Assembly: GCA_947441205.1 (NCBI GenBank)
Contig: CANETM010000031.1
Span: 1-11,268 of the forward strand
Direction of reading: 5' to 3'
Length of the DNA: 11,268 nucleotides
DNA from: Bacteroidota bacterium
GTDB lineage: Bacteria > Bacteroidota > Bacteroidia > Chitinophagales > Chitinophagaceae
Both the position numbers and the translations under genes were made by a program. Below are positions 1-7,448 of this stretch, piece by piece. Under the pieces are notes generated by a model. The model did not search any database. It saw nothing but the letters and a program-made list of their open reading frames with translations, and was not told where the DNA came from. Positions within the stretch are counted from its first letter, which is position 1; each line of letters starts with the position of its first letter.

Positions 1-115
1 ATATCTTTCTCATTTTTTTGAAATTTCTTCATTTTTTAGAATTTGCTTTTCTATTTATAATGGAATGATGAAGTTAGTTTATTTTGTAATATAATTTATG
101 GTGTAAAAACTTAAA

Positions 116-1660
116 TTAACCAACCCAGCCTTCTCGGTCTAAACTTCTGTATTGAATAGCTTCTGCTAAGTGCTCTGATTTAATATCAATACAGTTGGCA
201 AGGTCGGCAATTGTCCTACTTACTTTTAATATTCTGTCATATGCACGGGCGGAAAGATTCAATTTTTCCATCGCAGTTTTTATTAGGTTTTGACTTGCTG
301 CATTAATTATACAAAACTCTTTAATCATTTTGCTACTCATTTGTGTATTTGAATATACGCCATCATATTCCCTAAATCTTTCTGCTTGAATTTTTCTAGC
401 TTTTACTACTCTTTCAAGTATACATTCACTTTTTTCAAAAAGTTGTGTTGATGATAATTCAGTAAAATTTACTGGGCTTACTTCCACATGTAAATCAATC
501 CGGTCAAGTAAAGGGCCGGATATTTTATGTATGTATTTTTGTATCGCTGTTAAACTGCATACACAATGTTTAGTAGGATGATTAAAATACCCGCAAGGGC
601 AGGGGTTCATGGAAGCAATTAGCATAAAATTAGAAGGGTAATTTAGATTCATTTTGGACCTTGAGATAGCAACGACACCATCTTCCATGGGTTGTCTTAA
701 TACTTCAATTACACTTCGCTTAAATTCAGGAAGCTCATCTAAAAAAAGTACACCATTATGAGCTAATGAAATTTCGCCTGGTTGTGGATAGCTTCCGCCG
801 CCGACCATTCCTACAGCTGATATGGTATGATGTGGCTGTCTAAATGGACGGTTGTATAGTAGTTTATTCATGAGTGTACCTTTGTTGGTTACACTATAAA
901 TTTGAGTTGTTTCAATTGCTTCCAATTTATCCAGCGTTGGTAAGATGGAAACAATACTTTTTGCAAGCATTGTTTTGCCAGCCCCTGGAGGGCCAATCAT
1001 TATTAAATTATGTCCACCAGCACTAGCTATTTCCAATGCACGCTTTGCATGAAATTGCCCTTTTATATCTTCTAATTTTGGTAAGTTGTTGTTTGTTATT
1101 TGTGTTTCCAAATTTTTTGCTTGATATGTACTTTCTTTTAACATTAAACTACCTGCTTTTAAAAACTGCACCACTTCGCTTAATTGACTAAAACCAAAAA
1201 TGGGAATTCCTTCAATAATGGATGCTTCTTGTACATTTTCAATAGGTAGTATTAATGCCAAATGCCCTAAAGACTTTGCTTTTATAGCCATAGCGATTGC
1301 TCCTTTAATGGGATACAGTAATCCATCCAAACCCAGTTCACCCATGATTAATACTTGATCTAAAGGGATAATCGATGTAAGTTGTTCCGAGGCTGCAATC
1401 AGCCCAATGGCAATTGGCAAATCAAAAGCAGCACCAGTTTTTTTGAGATCGGCTGGGGAAAGATTCACCAATATTTTAGTCCTAGGCATGTGAAAACCAT
1501 TCGCCTTAATGGCGCTTTCGGTTCGGTCTAAACTTTCTTTAATAGTATTATCCGGAAGGCCTACAATATGGTAGCCCTGACCCATGCTAACATTAATTTC
1601 AATAGTAATAATAATGGCCTCAATACCTAATAAGGCACTACCTTTTAATTTTACGAGCAT
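116..1660 (-). CDS. yifB: YifB/ComM family Mg-chelatase-like AAA+ ATPase
   Basis: Cytoplasmic AAA+ ATPase of the YifB/ComM family. Proteobacterial ComM is a branch-migration helicase that extends incoming DNA during natural transformation; the role in Bacteroidota is inferred. The 514-residue product has the expected layout: an N-terminal Lon-protease-like/ChlI domain (about 1-170, with GLPDN at 34-38 and NLSPAD at 66-71), then the ATPase with Walker A GPPGAGKT at 223-230, FRQPHHT at 273-279, Walker B VLFLDE at 304-309, a conserved Cys cluster (C354, C356, C366, C368) and GPLLDRIDLHV at 382-392, and a C-terminal domain containing LSARAYDRILKVSRTIADL. The length is normal for the family. The frame extends eight codons upstream to a TTG, but the family begins MLVK-x-x-GSA, so the ATG at 1660 is chosen. 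It is the last gene of the minus-strand run, 67 bases after the MutS-like gene. A weak TATTTTTTG box at 1680-1672 could give it its own promoter. Confidence 0.95.
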   Translation of the reverse strand: MLVKLKGSALLGIEAIIITIEINVSMGQGYHIVGLPDNTIKESLDRTESAIKANGFHMPRTKILVNLSPADLKKTGAAFDLPIAIGLIAASEQLTSIIPLDQVLIMGELGLDGLLYPIKGAIAMAIKAKSLGHLALILPIENVQEASIIEGIPIFGFSQLSEVVQFLKAGSLMLKESTYQAKNLETQITNNNLPKLEDIKGQFHAKRALEIASAGGHNLIMIGPPGAGKTMLAKSIVSILPTLDKLEAIETTQIYSVTNKGTLMNKLLYNRPFRQPHHTISAVGMVGGGSYPQPGEISLAHNGVLFLDELPEFKRSVIEVLRQPMEDGVVAISRSKMNLNYPSNFMLIASMNPCPCGYFNHPTKHCVCSLTAIQKYIHKISGPLLDRIDLHVEVSPVNFTELSSTQLFEKSECILERVVKARKIQAERFREYDGVYSNTQMSSKMIKEFCIINAASQNLIKTAMEKLNLSARAYDRILKVSRTIADLANCIDIKSEHLAEAIQYRSLDREGWVG

Positions 1661-1703
1661 TTTGTTTTGCTCAAAAAATAACAATAATAATGACTATGGA
1701 ATG

Positions 1704-1717
1704 GCGTAATAATACGC
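1704..1717. repeat. Small intercistronic inverted repeat
   Basis: A perfect 5-bp inverted repeat, GCGTA / TACGC, with a four-base ATAA loop. It lies in the 67-base gap between the MutS-like stop and the yifB start, the largest gap in the minus-strand run. A G-U pair could extend the stem by one step. No T-run follows it on either strand, so it is not a standard intrinsic terminator. It might be an RNA-processing or stability element, or chance. Confidence 0.35.
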
Positions 1718-1727
1718 TCTTACAATC

Positions 1728-3041
1728 CTAAATATTATCAAATAAATCCACTACGCCTTCTCTTTCCAAAATTAAATAACCAATTCTATCTTGACTTACA
1801 CCTTTTGTGAGTTGGTATTTAAAATTGAGGTTTTTTTCAATAACCTGGGTTTCAAAGTAACTAAATTGAATGTTATTATATTGAGAAATTTGGTCACTTA
1901 TTTCATATAAATGAGTAGACAGAATAAATACACTGCTTCGAATTTTTTGCAAACCTTCAATTACTTTGATACTGCATTTCATGGCGTCTAAAATATTGGT
2001 TCCTTTAAATAGTTCATCGATAAGTACACAGTTCTTTTTCCCGTCATTAATTTTTAGTACTGTATTTTTTATTCTTTGAACTTCATTAAAAAAGTAACTT
2101 TCTCCTTTTACGATATTGTCTGCAATATTTAAATTGGTGATAAGGCCATCCATCACCGTAAGTTTTATATTTTTTGCAGGGGCACCCATTCCAATGTGAG
2201 AAAGATAAACTACTATACCAATGGTTTTAATAAACGTACTTTTCCCTGCCATATTTGCGCCTGTCAAGAATAAAAAGTTTTGTTCAGGAGATAAGGTCAA
2301 AGTATTGCCAATTGCATTAATTACAAGAGGGTGTATAGCCTGTTCAACCGATAAATATGGCTTTGTATCATCTATCCAATTCGGAAAAGTAAAATGGTAG
2401 TTAGTATGCGCCTTTGATAAGCTATACAATGCGTCTAATTCATAAAAATGATCCAATAAGTTTCTTGTTTGTTGCTTGTATCTATATAAAAAAAAGTATC
2501 CAAGACTTAATATTTCTTGAGGGTTAGTTATTTTATGATAATCATTTAAGCAGTGTAGTTCCGGGTGCTCAACTAATTTTTTTATTCGTTGAACTAATTT
2601 TTCAATGACAGGATTTTCATTTTCTTTTTCAAATACACGAACCCATTCTTTTAAACCTTGAACAAAAATTACCAAATGTTCAACTGAGTATTTAATCAAT
2701 GAATAGTCGGCCTTATTCCAAAACAAATACCAATAGGCGCCAGGCAAACTAATTTGTATTGGAATAGTTTTAAAACTAGTCTCGAAAAATTTTTCAATGA
2801 CAAGGCATGTTCCATTGGTAATTTTCATCGCATCGACAAATTCAACATTTTTTATCAAAATTGCTAATGCCTGCTGTCTTTCACTAATGTTTAAGATGGA
2901 TCCTAGAGGATTATGTAAGTATATATCTAATTGATCCTTTCCGCCATTTGATTTACAAAAATTTAAATGATTGGCTAATCCAGGGTGCTCCTCATTATCA
3001 AACAAGCCAATATCCTGCAATGTAATTTTATCAACTTGCAT
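1728..3041 (-). CDS. Short MutS-family ATPase (lever plus ATPase domains only)
   Basis: A 437-residue MutS-superfamily protein, about half the length of canonical MutS. Residues 36-62 (LDIYLHNPLGSI, then ISERQQAL) resemble the start of the MutS core/lever domain. A helical stretch follows to about 225. The ATPase then shows Walker A GANMAGKST at 261-269, the ABC-like signature region GESYFFNEVQRI at 313-324, Walker B CVLIDELFKGTN at 338-349 and the H-loop STHLYEIS at 375-382. The mismatch-reading domain I with its Phe-x-Glu motif, the connector domain and a C-terminal Smr nuclease domain are all absent, so it is neither classical MutS nor MutS2. By analogy it probably forms ATP-driven dimers on DNA, but its substrate is unknown. 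The ATG at 3041 is 21 bases after pyrC, in the same run as yifB. Databases usually call such proteins 'DNA mismatch repair protein', which overstates what the sequence shows. Confidence 0.88.
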   Translation of the reverse strand: MQVDKITLQDIGLFDNEEHPGLANHLNFCKSNGGKDQLDIYLHNPLGSILNISERQQALAILIKNVEFVDAMKITNGTCLVIEKFFETSFKTIPIQISLPGAYWYLFWNKADYSLIKYSVEHLVIFVQGLKEWVRVFEKENENPVIEKLVQRIKKLVEHPELHCLNDYHKITNPQEILSLGYFFLYRYKQQTRNLLDHFYELDALYSLSKAHTNYHFTFPNWIDDTKPYLSVEQAIHPLVINAIGNTLTLSPEQNFLFLTGANMAGKSTFIKTIGIVVYLSHIGMGAPAKNIKLTVMDGLITNLNIADNIVKGESYFFNEVQRIKNTVLKINDGKKNCVLIDELFKGTNILDAMKCSIKVIEGLQKIRSSVFILSTHLYEISDQISQYNNIQFSYFETQVIEKNLNFKYQLTKGVSQDRIGYLILEREGVVDLFDNI

Positions 3042-3062
3042 AGAAAATTTTTTGCATTAATG

Positions 3063-4403
3063 CTAATCTCGCATGAATTGAAGTCGAGCACCTTTATTGG
3101 ATTCATTAAAATTGCCTAAATGGTAGGCCAAGTGACCGTTTACAAAAGTACTATTTATTTGATAAGGGAAAACCGTTCCTTCTAATGGACTCCATCCACA
3201 TTTGTATAAAATGTTTTGTTTTGAAACGGTATATGGACTTTCATTGATTAAAACCAAGTCAGCGTGGTATCCTTCTCTTATAAATCCACGATCTTTTATT
3301 TGAAAACAAGTGGCTACAGCGTGACTCATTTTTTCAACCATTTTTTCCATACTCAATTTGCCTTCATGAACATACTTCAACATAAGCATTAGGGAGTGTT
3401 GCACTAAAGGCAAGCCAGCATGTGCATGAATATAGGCTTCTTGTTTTTCCTCCCAAGTATGAGGGGCATGATCTGTAGCGATGACATCCAAGCGGTCGTC
3501 TAATAATCCTTCCCATAATGCTTTTTTATTTTCAGGAGCTTTAATGGCAGGATTACATTTTATTAAGTTTCCTAAGGTTGCATAGTCATCGGCTGTAAAG
3601 TGTAAATGATGCACACAAACTTCCGAGGTTATGCGTTTGTCTTTTAAGGGACGAAGATTAGAGAATAATTGTAATTCTTTTGCAGTACTGATGTGCAATA
3701 TATGTAGCCTTGTATCAAATTTTTGTGCTAATTGAATGGCCTTCCATGAGGACTCAAAGCAGGCCTCTTCATTCCTTATGATGGGATGGTCCGACGGCTC
3801 TAAATTTGCTTTTATTGCTTCTAGCGCAGCTTTATTTTTTTTAATGATACTCTCTTCCTCGCAATGTGTTGCAATCAATAATTCTGATTGGCTAAAAATA
3901 TTTTCTAATACGATTGGATTGTCCACCAACAAATTTCCTGTGGAGGAACCCATGAAAATTTTAATACCACACACGTCGTTTTTTTTAGCGTTGGTTTTTA
4001 AAACCTCTTCAATATTTTCTTGAGAAGTTCCCATGAAAAAAGAATAATTCGCCAAAGAAGTTTCCGCTCCAATACTGTATTTGGCCTCCAATAACTCCTG
4101 TGTAAATGCTGGAGGGTTGGTATTGGGCATTTCCATAAAACTAGTTACACCACCTGCTACTGCTGCTTTTGCTTCCGTATAAATATTTGCCTTATGTGTT
4201 AATCCTGGTTCTCTAAAATGAACTTGGTCGTCAATGGCGCCTGGAAGTAGGTATTGGCCTTCCCCATTTATTTCCTGCACATTTAAATTTGTACTAATGC
4301 TAGCAGCAATTTTTTCAATCCTTCCATTTGTTATTAATACGTCTCCGTTAATACAAGTACCCTCGTTAACAATTTTTGTATTTTTAATTAAATAGCCCTG
4401 CAT
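3063..4403 (-). CDS. pyrC: Dihydroorotase
   Basis: Amidohydrolase-superfamily dihydroorotase, which interconverts carbamoyl-aspartate and dihydroorotate in cytoplasmic de novo pyrimidine synthesis. The 446-residue chain has the family landmarks: DDQVHFREPG at 58-67, EMPNTNPP at 91-98, GIKIFMGSSTG at 146-156 with K148 as the expected carbamylated lysine, H180 (ATHCEEE), H237 (HILHIST), ATDHAPHTWEEK at 309-320 with catalytic D311, and GFIREGYHADLVL near the C terminus. The usual metal-binding HxH is Gln-Val-His (Q60, H62) here. I recall the same change in other Bacteroidota dihydroorotases, so it is probably a lineage trait rather than damage. A TTG fifteen bases upstream would overlap porT. 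The ATG at 4403 matches the family N terminus and leaves four bases after the porT stop, consistent with translational coupling. A non-catalytic paralogue or another cyclic amidohydrolase is possible but less likely. Confidence 0.93.
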   Translation of the reverse strand: MQGYLIKNTKIVNEGTCINGDVLITNGRIEKIAASISTNLNVQEINGEGQYLLPGAIDDQVHFREPGLTHKANIYTEAKAAVAGGVTSFMEMPNTNPPAFTQELLEAKYSIGAETSLANYSFFMGTSQENIEEVLKTNAKKNDVCGIKIFMGSSTGNLLVDNPIVLENIFSQSELLIATHCEEESIIKKNKAALEAIKANLEPSDHPIIRNEEACFESSWKAIQLAQKFDTRLHILHISTAKELQLFSNLRPLKDKRITSEVCVHHLHFTADDYATLGNLIKCNPAIKAPENKKALWEGLLDDRLDVIATDHAPHTWEEKQEAYIHAHAGLPLVQHSLMLMLKYVHEGKLSMEKMVEKMSHAVATCFQIKDRGFIREGYHADLVLINESPYTVSKQNILYKCGWSPLEGTVFPYQINSTFVNGHLAYHLGNFNESNKGARLQFMRD

Positions 4404-4407
4404 ATTT

Positions 4408-5163
4408 TTAGTTCTCAATAAGAATGGTGAAATAAATAAAATTGGAGGTGATTTTATCTAAACTTGTTACAAGTGGGAATTTAGGTTCACTTATTTTTCT
4501 TAAATCTCTTAAGCCATAACTAAATTTAACTTCTGGAGAAATTGTTGCATATCGCAAATAAAAACTGGTACCAACACCAATTTCAAAAGCCATGTCGGTG
4601 CCTTTTATAACATTGGTATATGATTGATTTGTGTTTATAGTTGCTGCTTTTTCAGATCCTAAATCAAATCCAAATTTTACACCTGTAATAAGATAATGTC
4701 TCATAATATCAGGGTACCTAAAAGCACTGTATCTATCTGATTGGATTTTCAAAGCAATAGGCACATCAATGATGACCGATGGAATTGAATAAACTTTTGT
4801 ACCTGTATCCTTATATGAAAGTGTTGTATAGGAAAAAGTGTTTCTATTACCTGATATCAATAATGTCGGGTTTGCCCTAAGCAAAAAATGTTTACTTAGT
4901 TTAAGTGTGCCCGTCAAACCTAAATTGATATACATGGTTTGTATTGGCTTAATGATGTTAGCTGCTCCTGAAGGGGGAACTAAAAAATTGGCATTTCTAG
5001 TAAAGGATAAAAAACTATTACTCATACCTAAACTCATACCAAGGTAGTAGGGTAGGTCGTCATGATCAGGTTGGAATACCTCATCATATTGTGAAAATGC
5101 ATTAGTTGAAAATCCAACTATTGCAATTAGTAATATTATTTTTTTCCGCAATAAATACTGCAT
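4408..5163 (-). CDS. porT: PorT/SprT family outer-membrane beta-barrel protein (type IX secretion)
   Basis: A 251-residue protein with a clear signal peptide: basic start, hydrophobic core at about 9-19, and a likely cleavage after NAFS at residue 24. The rest alternates short amphipathic strands typical of a small outer-membrane barrel (for example MYINLGLTGTLKL at 77-89, IIDVPIALKIQSD at 131-143, HYLITGVKFGFDLGSE at 156-171, ISPEVKFSYGLRDL at 208-221) and ends in aromatic/hydrophobic residues. The IDVPIALK and SPEVKFSYGL segments, the length and the position directly after ubiE fit PorT/SprT. That protein is needed for the type IX secretion system of Porphyromonas and for gliding/secretion in Flavobacterium. 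The ATG at 5163 overlaps the ubiE reading frame by 28 bases. A TTG four codons later would give a shorter signal peptide beginning MRKK, and the sequence alone does not decide between them. An unrelated PorT-like 'outer membrane beta-barrel' protein is the alternative. Confidence 0.8.
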   Translation of the reverse strand: MQYLLRKKIILLIAIVGFSTNAFSQYDEVFQPDHDDLPYYLGMSLGMSNSFLSFTRNANFLVPPSGAANIIKPIQTMYINLGLTGTLKLSKHFLLRANPTLLISGNRNTFSYTTLSYKDTGTKVYSIPSVIIDVPIALKIQSDRYSAFRYPDIMRHYLITGVKFGFDLGSEKAATINTNQSYTNVIKGTDMAFEIGVGTSFYLRYATISPEVKFSYGLRDLRKISEPKFPLVTSLDKITSNFIYFTILIEN

Positions 5164-5879
5164 ATTCCTAAACTTAGTTTTTGTTGAGTTACTTGTTGAA
5201 ACCCAACTTTCTCAAAAATAGTCAAAAAGGCGCTTCCTTCGGGAAAAGCAATCACACTTTTATTCAAGTAAGCGTATGCTTCCTTGTTCCCTGAGAAGAT
5301 TTTGCCTATTGTAGGGGTAATCCAGTTCATATAAAGGCTGTAAATGGGCTTAAATAGCTTATTTGTAGGTTGTGAAAATTCTAAAATTACCAACTTGCTA
5401 TCTGGCTTAAGTACCCTGTAAATTTCTTGAAGGCCTTTTTCCAAGTCAGCGAAATTTCGAACCCCAAATGCAACCATTGCCCCATCGAATAAAGCATCTT
5501 CAAATGGAATATCGGTGCTATCCCCCAATACTAATTCAATTTTATTGGAAAGTCCCTTTTGTTCAATTTTGATTCTTCCATATTGCATCATGCCCTCTGA
5601 AATATCCATTCCAGTTATTTTCTCGGGGTGAATGCGTTTTTGGGCCATTAATGCCATATCAGCAGTACCTGTTGCAATATCCAATAAATGATGAAGTGGC
5701 TTGTTTCCAAATTTAGAAATTGCTTCTTTTCTCCAGCCTTGGTCAATGCCTAAACTTAAAAATCGGTTTAAGAAATCATACCTTTTTGCAATGGAGTTAA
5801 ACATACTTGCAACCTGATCTTTCTTTCCTGCTTCGCTCCCCGAATAGGGAACAATTTTATCGTGTGCGAATTGGCTCAT
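5136..5879 (-). CDS. ubiE: Demethylmenaquinone methyltransferase (UbiE/MenG)
   Basis: SAM-dependent C-methyltransferase that turns demethylmenaquinone into menaquinone, the respiratory quinone of Bacteroidota, at the inner face of the cytoplasmic membrane. The 247-residue length is typical. Family landmarks are MFNSIAKRYDFLNR at 26-39, SLGIDQGWR at 42-50, SAM motif I LLDIATGTAD at 65-74, GMDISEGMM at 90-98, GDSTDIPF at 119-126, FGVRNFADLEKGL at 138-150, RVLKPDSKLVILEFSQP at 155-171 and the C-terminal LSLGICSIYCGKK. Ubiquinone methylation is unlikely in this phylum, so menG would be an equally good name. It is the first gene of the minus-strand run, is divergent from rsgA across 40 bases, and its 3' end overlaps porT. 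A TATCTTTG box four bases before the ATG suggests a leaderless or nearly leaderless transcript. No Shine-Dalgarno sequence is visible. Confidence 0.96.
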   Translation of the reverse strand: MSQFAHDKIVPYSGSEAGKKDQVASMFNSIAKRYDFLNRFLSLGIDQGWRKEAISKFGNKPLHHLLDIATGTADMALMAQKRIHPEKITGMDISEGMMQYGRIKIEQKGLSNKIELVLGDSTDIPFEDALFDGAMVAFGVRNFADLEKGLQEIYRVLKPDSKLVILEFSQPTNKLFKPIYSLYMNWITPTIGKIFSGNKEAYAYLNKSVIAFPEGSAFLTIFEKVGFQQVTQQKLSLGICSIYCGKK

Positions 5880-5883
5880 ACTA

Positions 5884-5891
5884 CAAAGATA
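5884..5891 (-). promoter_or_regulatory. Bacteroidota-type -7 box for ubiE run
   Basis: On the minus strand this reads TATCTTTG, an exact match to the Bacteroidota sigma-A -7 consensus TAnnTTTG. It ends four bases before the ubiE ATG, so transcription would begin at or next to the A of the start codon. I see no TTG at the -33 position, which lowers confidence. Confidence 0.5.
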
Positions 5892-5905
5892 TTGATTTTG
5901 TGGGT

Positions 5906-5913
5906 TATCTTCG
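5906..5913 (+). promoter_or_regulatory. Probable -7 box for rsgA
   Basis: TATCTTCG matches TAnnTTTG except for one base and ends six bases before the rsgA ATG, implying a leader of only zero to three bases. It mirrors the ubiE box: TATCTTCGTA here against TATCTTTGTA on the other strand. No -33 TTG is present at the expected distance. Confidence 0.38.
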
Positions 5914-5919
5914 TATCAC

Positions 5920-6843
5920 ATGAGAGCTAGGATTTATAAATCTACAGGAAGTTGGTACTCCGTAAAATCGGAGGAGGGAATGTTTTATCAAGCGCGCATT
6001 AAAGGGGTGATAAAATTAGACAATCGTACCTCTACAAACCCCATTGCTGTTGGTGACTGGGTTGAATGTGAGACTGAAATGGATCAGCCAACCATCATGA
6101 TTTCTGACATATTAGATAGGGATAATTATGTAGCAAGACGGTCTCCTCACAATAAAAGACAACAGCATATAATTGCTTCCAATTTGGATCAGTCCATTTT
6201 GCTTGCAACCCTTAAATCACCCAAAACATCGCAGGGTTTTATTGATCGTTTTTTAATTTCTTGCGAAGCATTTCATATACCAGCTATTATCGTATTTAAT
6301 AAGTCAGATATATACGGAGATAAAGAAATGGCTATTTATGAGATGATGAAATCAATGTATGAGACAATTGGCTATCAAGTATTTTTAATTAGTATTGAAA
6401 AAGAAAAAGGGTTGGATGCAATTAAAAATTTGTTGATTGATAAAACGACTTTAGTCAGTGGACATAGTGGTGTTGGAAAATCATCTTTTATCAATTATTT
6501 ATTTCCAGAATTAGCCATTGATACGCAGGAAGTAAGCGAATGGAGTGGGAAAGGGATGCACACAACTACTTTCGCTCAAATGTATGACTTACCAAATGGC
6601 GGATCGGTAATTGATACACCAGGTATGCGTGAATTAGGTTTGGTAAATTTAGAAAAAGAAGAATTAGCACAATATTTTCCAGAGATGCGCGAAAAAATGA
6701 GCGGCTGCCAGTTTAATAATTGTCAACATATTAATGAACCTGGGTGTGCTGTGAAAGCTGCTGTAGAAAAGGGTTTGATAACTGAAGCCCGTTTTTTTAG
6801 CTATGTCGATTTATGGCACGGAATAGAGACTTACAAATACTAA
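5920..6843 (+). CDS. rsgA: Ribosome small-subunit-dependent GTPase RsgA
   Basis: Circularly permuted GTPase that binds the 30S ribosomal subunit during late maturation and releases assembly factors. The 307-residue chain shows an N-terminal OB-fold (about 1-70, with PIAVGDWVE at 41-49). The GTPase motifs follow in permuted order G4-G1-G2-G3: NKSD at 127-130, GHSGVGKSS at 181-189, MHTTT at 213-217 and DTPGMRELG at 232-240. A C-terminal zinc finger has ligands C263, C268, H270 and C276. All key residues are present and the length is normal. The ATG at 5920 is the natural start; the preceding 40 bases form the shared region with ubiE. The 3' end faces the carbonic-anhydrase-like gene across 34 bases, with no convincing terminator hairpin between them. 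Confidence 0.97.
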   Translation: MRARIYKSTGSWYSVKSEEGMFYQARIKGVIKLDNRTSTNPIAVGDWVECETEMDQPTIMISDILDRDNYVARRSPHNKRQQHIIASNLDQSILLATLKSPKTSQGFIDRFLISCEAFHIPAIIVFNKSDIYGDKEMAIYEMMKSMYETIGYQVFLISIEKEKGLDAIKNLLIDKTTLVSGHSGVGKSSFINYLFPELAIDTQEVSEWSGKGMHTTTFAQMYDLPNGGSVIDTPGMRELGLVNLEKEELAQYFPEMREKMSGCQFNNCQHINEPGCAVKAAVEKGLITEARFFSYVDLWHGIETYKY

Positions 6844-6877
6844 TATCCTTATGCTTTATTCTTTTTAAAAGTATAGC

Positions 6878-7414
6878 TTACTTTTTAGGAGATTCATTCG
6901 CGTGCTCAAACCAACTAGCATATTTTACATAATTATTGGATATACGATTAATCTCTCCATTAATTAATTCTTCACTCACCGCTTTTACTTTTTTAGCCGG
7001 CACTCCTGCATAAATACTTCCTGCTTCCACAATGGTACCTTCCAACACTACTGCACCTGCTGCAATGATGGAATTAGAATTAACCACACAGCCGTCCATT
7101 ACAATACTTCCCATGCCAATTAATACATTGTCGTGAATGGTACAACCATGTACCATAGCATTATGCCCAATAGAAACATTATTGCCGATTTGGGTAGGGT
7201 ATTTTAAATAGGTACAATGTATAATAGCACCATCCTGTACATTTACTTTATTACCCATTTTAATATAATGAACATCTCCTCTAATAACTGCATTAAACCA
7301 AACTGAGCATTCATTTCCCATGATGACATCACCTACGATGGTTGCATTGGGTGCTACAAAACAATTTTCCCCAAATTGAGGTTCTTTTCCTTGAACTGTT
7401 AGTATGGTTGCCAT
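6878..7414 (-). CDS. Gamma-carbonic-anhydrase-like hexapeptide-repeat protein
   Basis: A 178-residue left-handed beta-helix protein of the gamma carbonic anhydrase/YrdA/PaaY group. Hexapeptide-repeat signatures of the form [LIV]-G-x-x run through residues 20-140. The three predicted zinc-binding histidines H66 (AIIHCTY), H84 (IGHNAMVHG) and H89 are present, as are RGD at 45-47, NVQD at 58-61 and the closing AGVPAKKVK at 136-144. A C-terminal helix follows. These proteins form trimers with metal sites between subunits. Many hydrate CO2, while some have little or no such activity, so the reaction is not proven. The frame extends 17 codons further upstream, but the homologous N terminus begins MATILTVQGK, and the extension would overlap the divergent aminotransferase, so the ATG at 7414 is preferred. 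It converges on rsgA and diverges from the aminotransferase across 34 bases. Confidence 0.9.
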   Translation of the reverse strand: MATILTVQGKEPQFGENCFVAPNATIVGDVIMGNECSVWFNAVIRGDVHYIKMGNKVNVQDGAIIHCTYLKYPTQIGNNVSIGHNAMVHGCTIHDNVLIGMGSIVMDGCVVNSNSIIAAGAVVLEGTIVEAGSIYAGVPAKKVKAVSEELINGEINRISNNYVKYASWFEHANESPKK

Positions 7415-7448
7415 AAAAATGCGACTTTTGTACTGCAATTTACCTTTA

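Noticed and set aside
1..32. Minus-strand frame starting at ATG 32 (MKKFQKNEKD) or ATG 13 (MRKI), open to the left edge
   Set aside because: Only ten or four codons are visible, with no promoter or ribosome-binding signal and no recognisable family. It could be the next gene's start but cannot be supported here. The rest of 1-115 is AT-rich with no clear terminator.
3042..3062. Possible independent promoter for the MutS-like gene
   Set aside because: The 21-base gap after pyrC contains no TAnnTTTG or -33 TTG element, so co-transcription is simpler.
3736..4023. Plus-strand 95-codon frame inside pyrC
   Set aside because: It lies antisense to a strongly supported dihydroorotase and its translation resembles no known protein; a composition shadow.
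6844..6877. CTTTTTAAAAG as a terminator between rsgA and the carbonic-anhydrase-like gene
   Set aside because: The stem is very short and all A/T with hardly any loop, so it cannot form a stable terminator hairpin.
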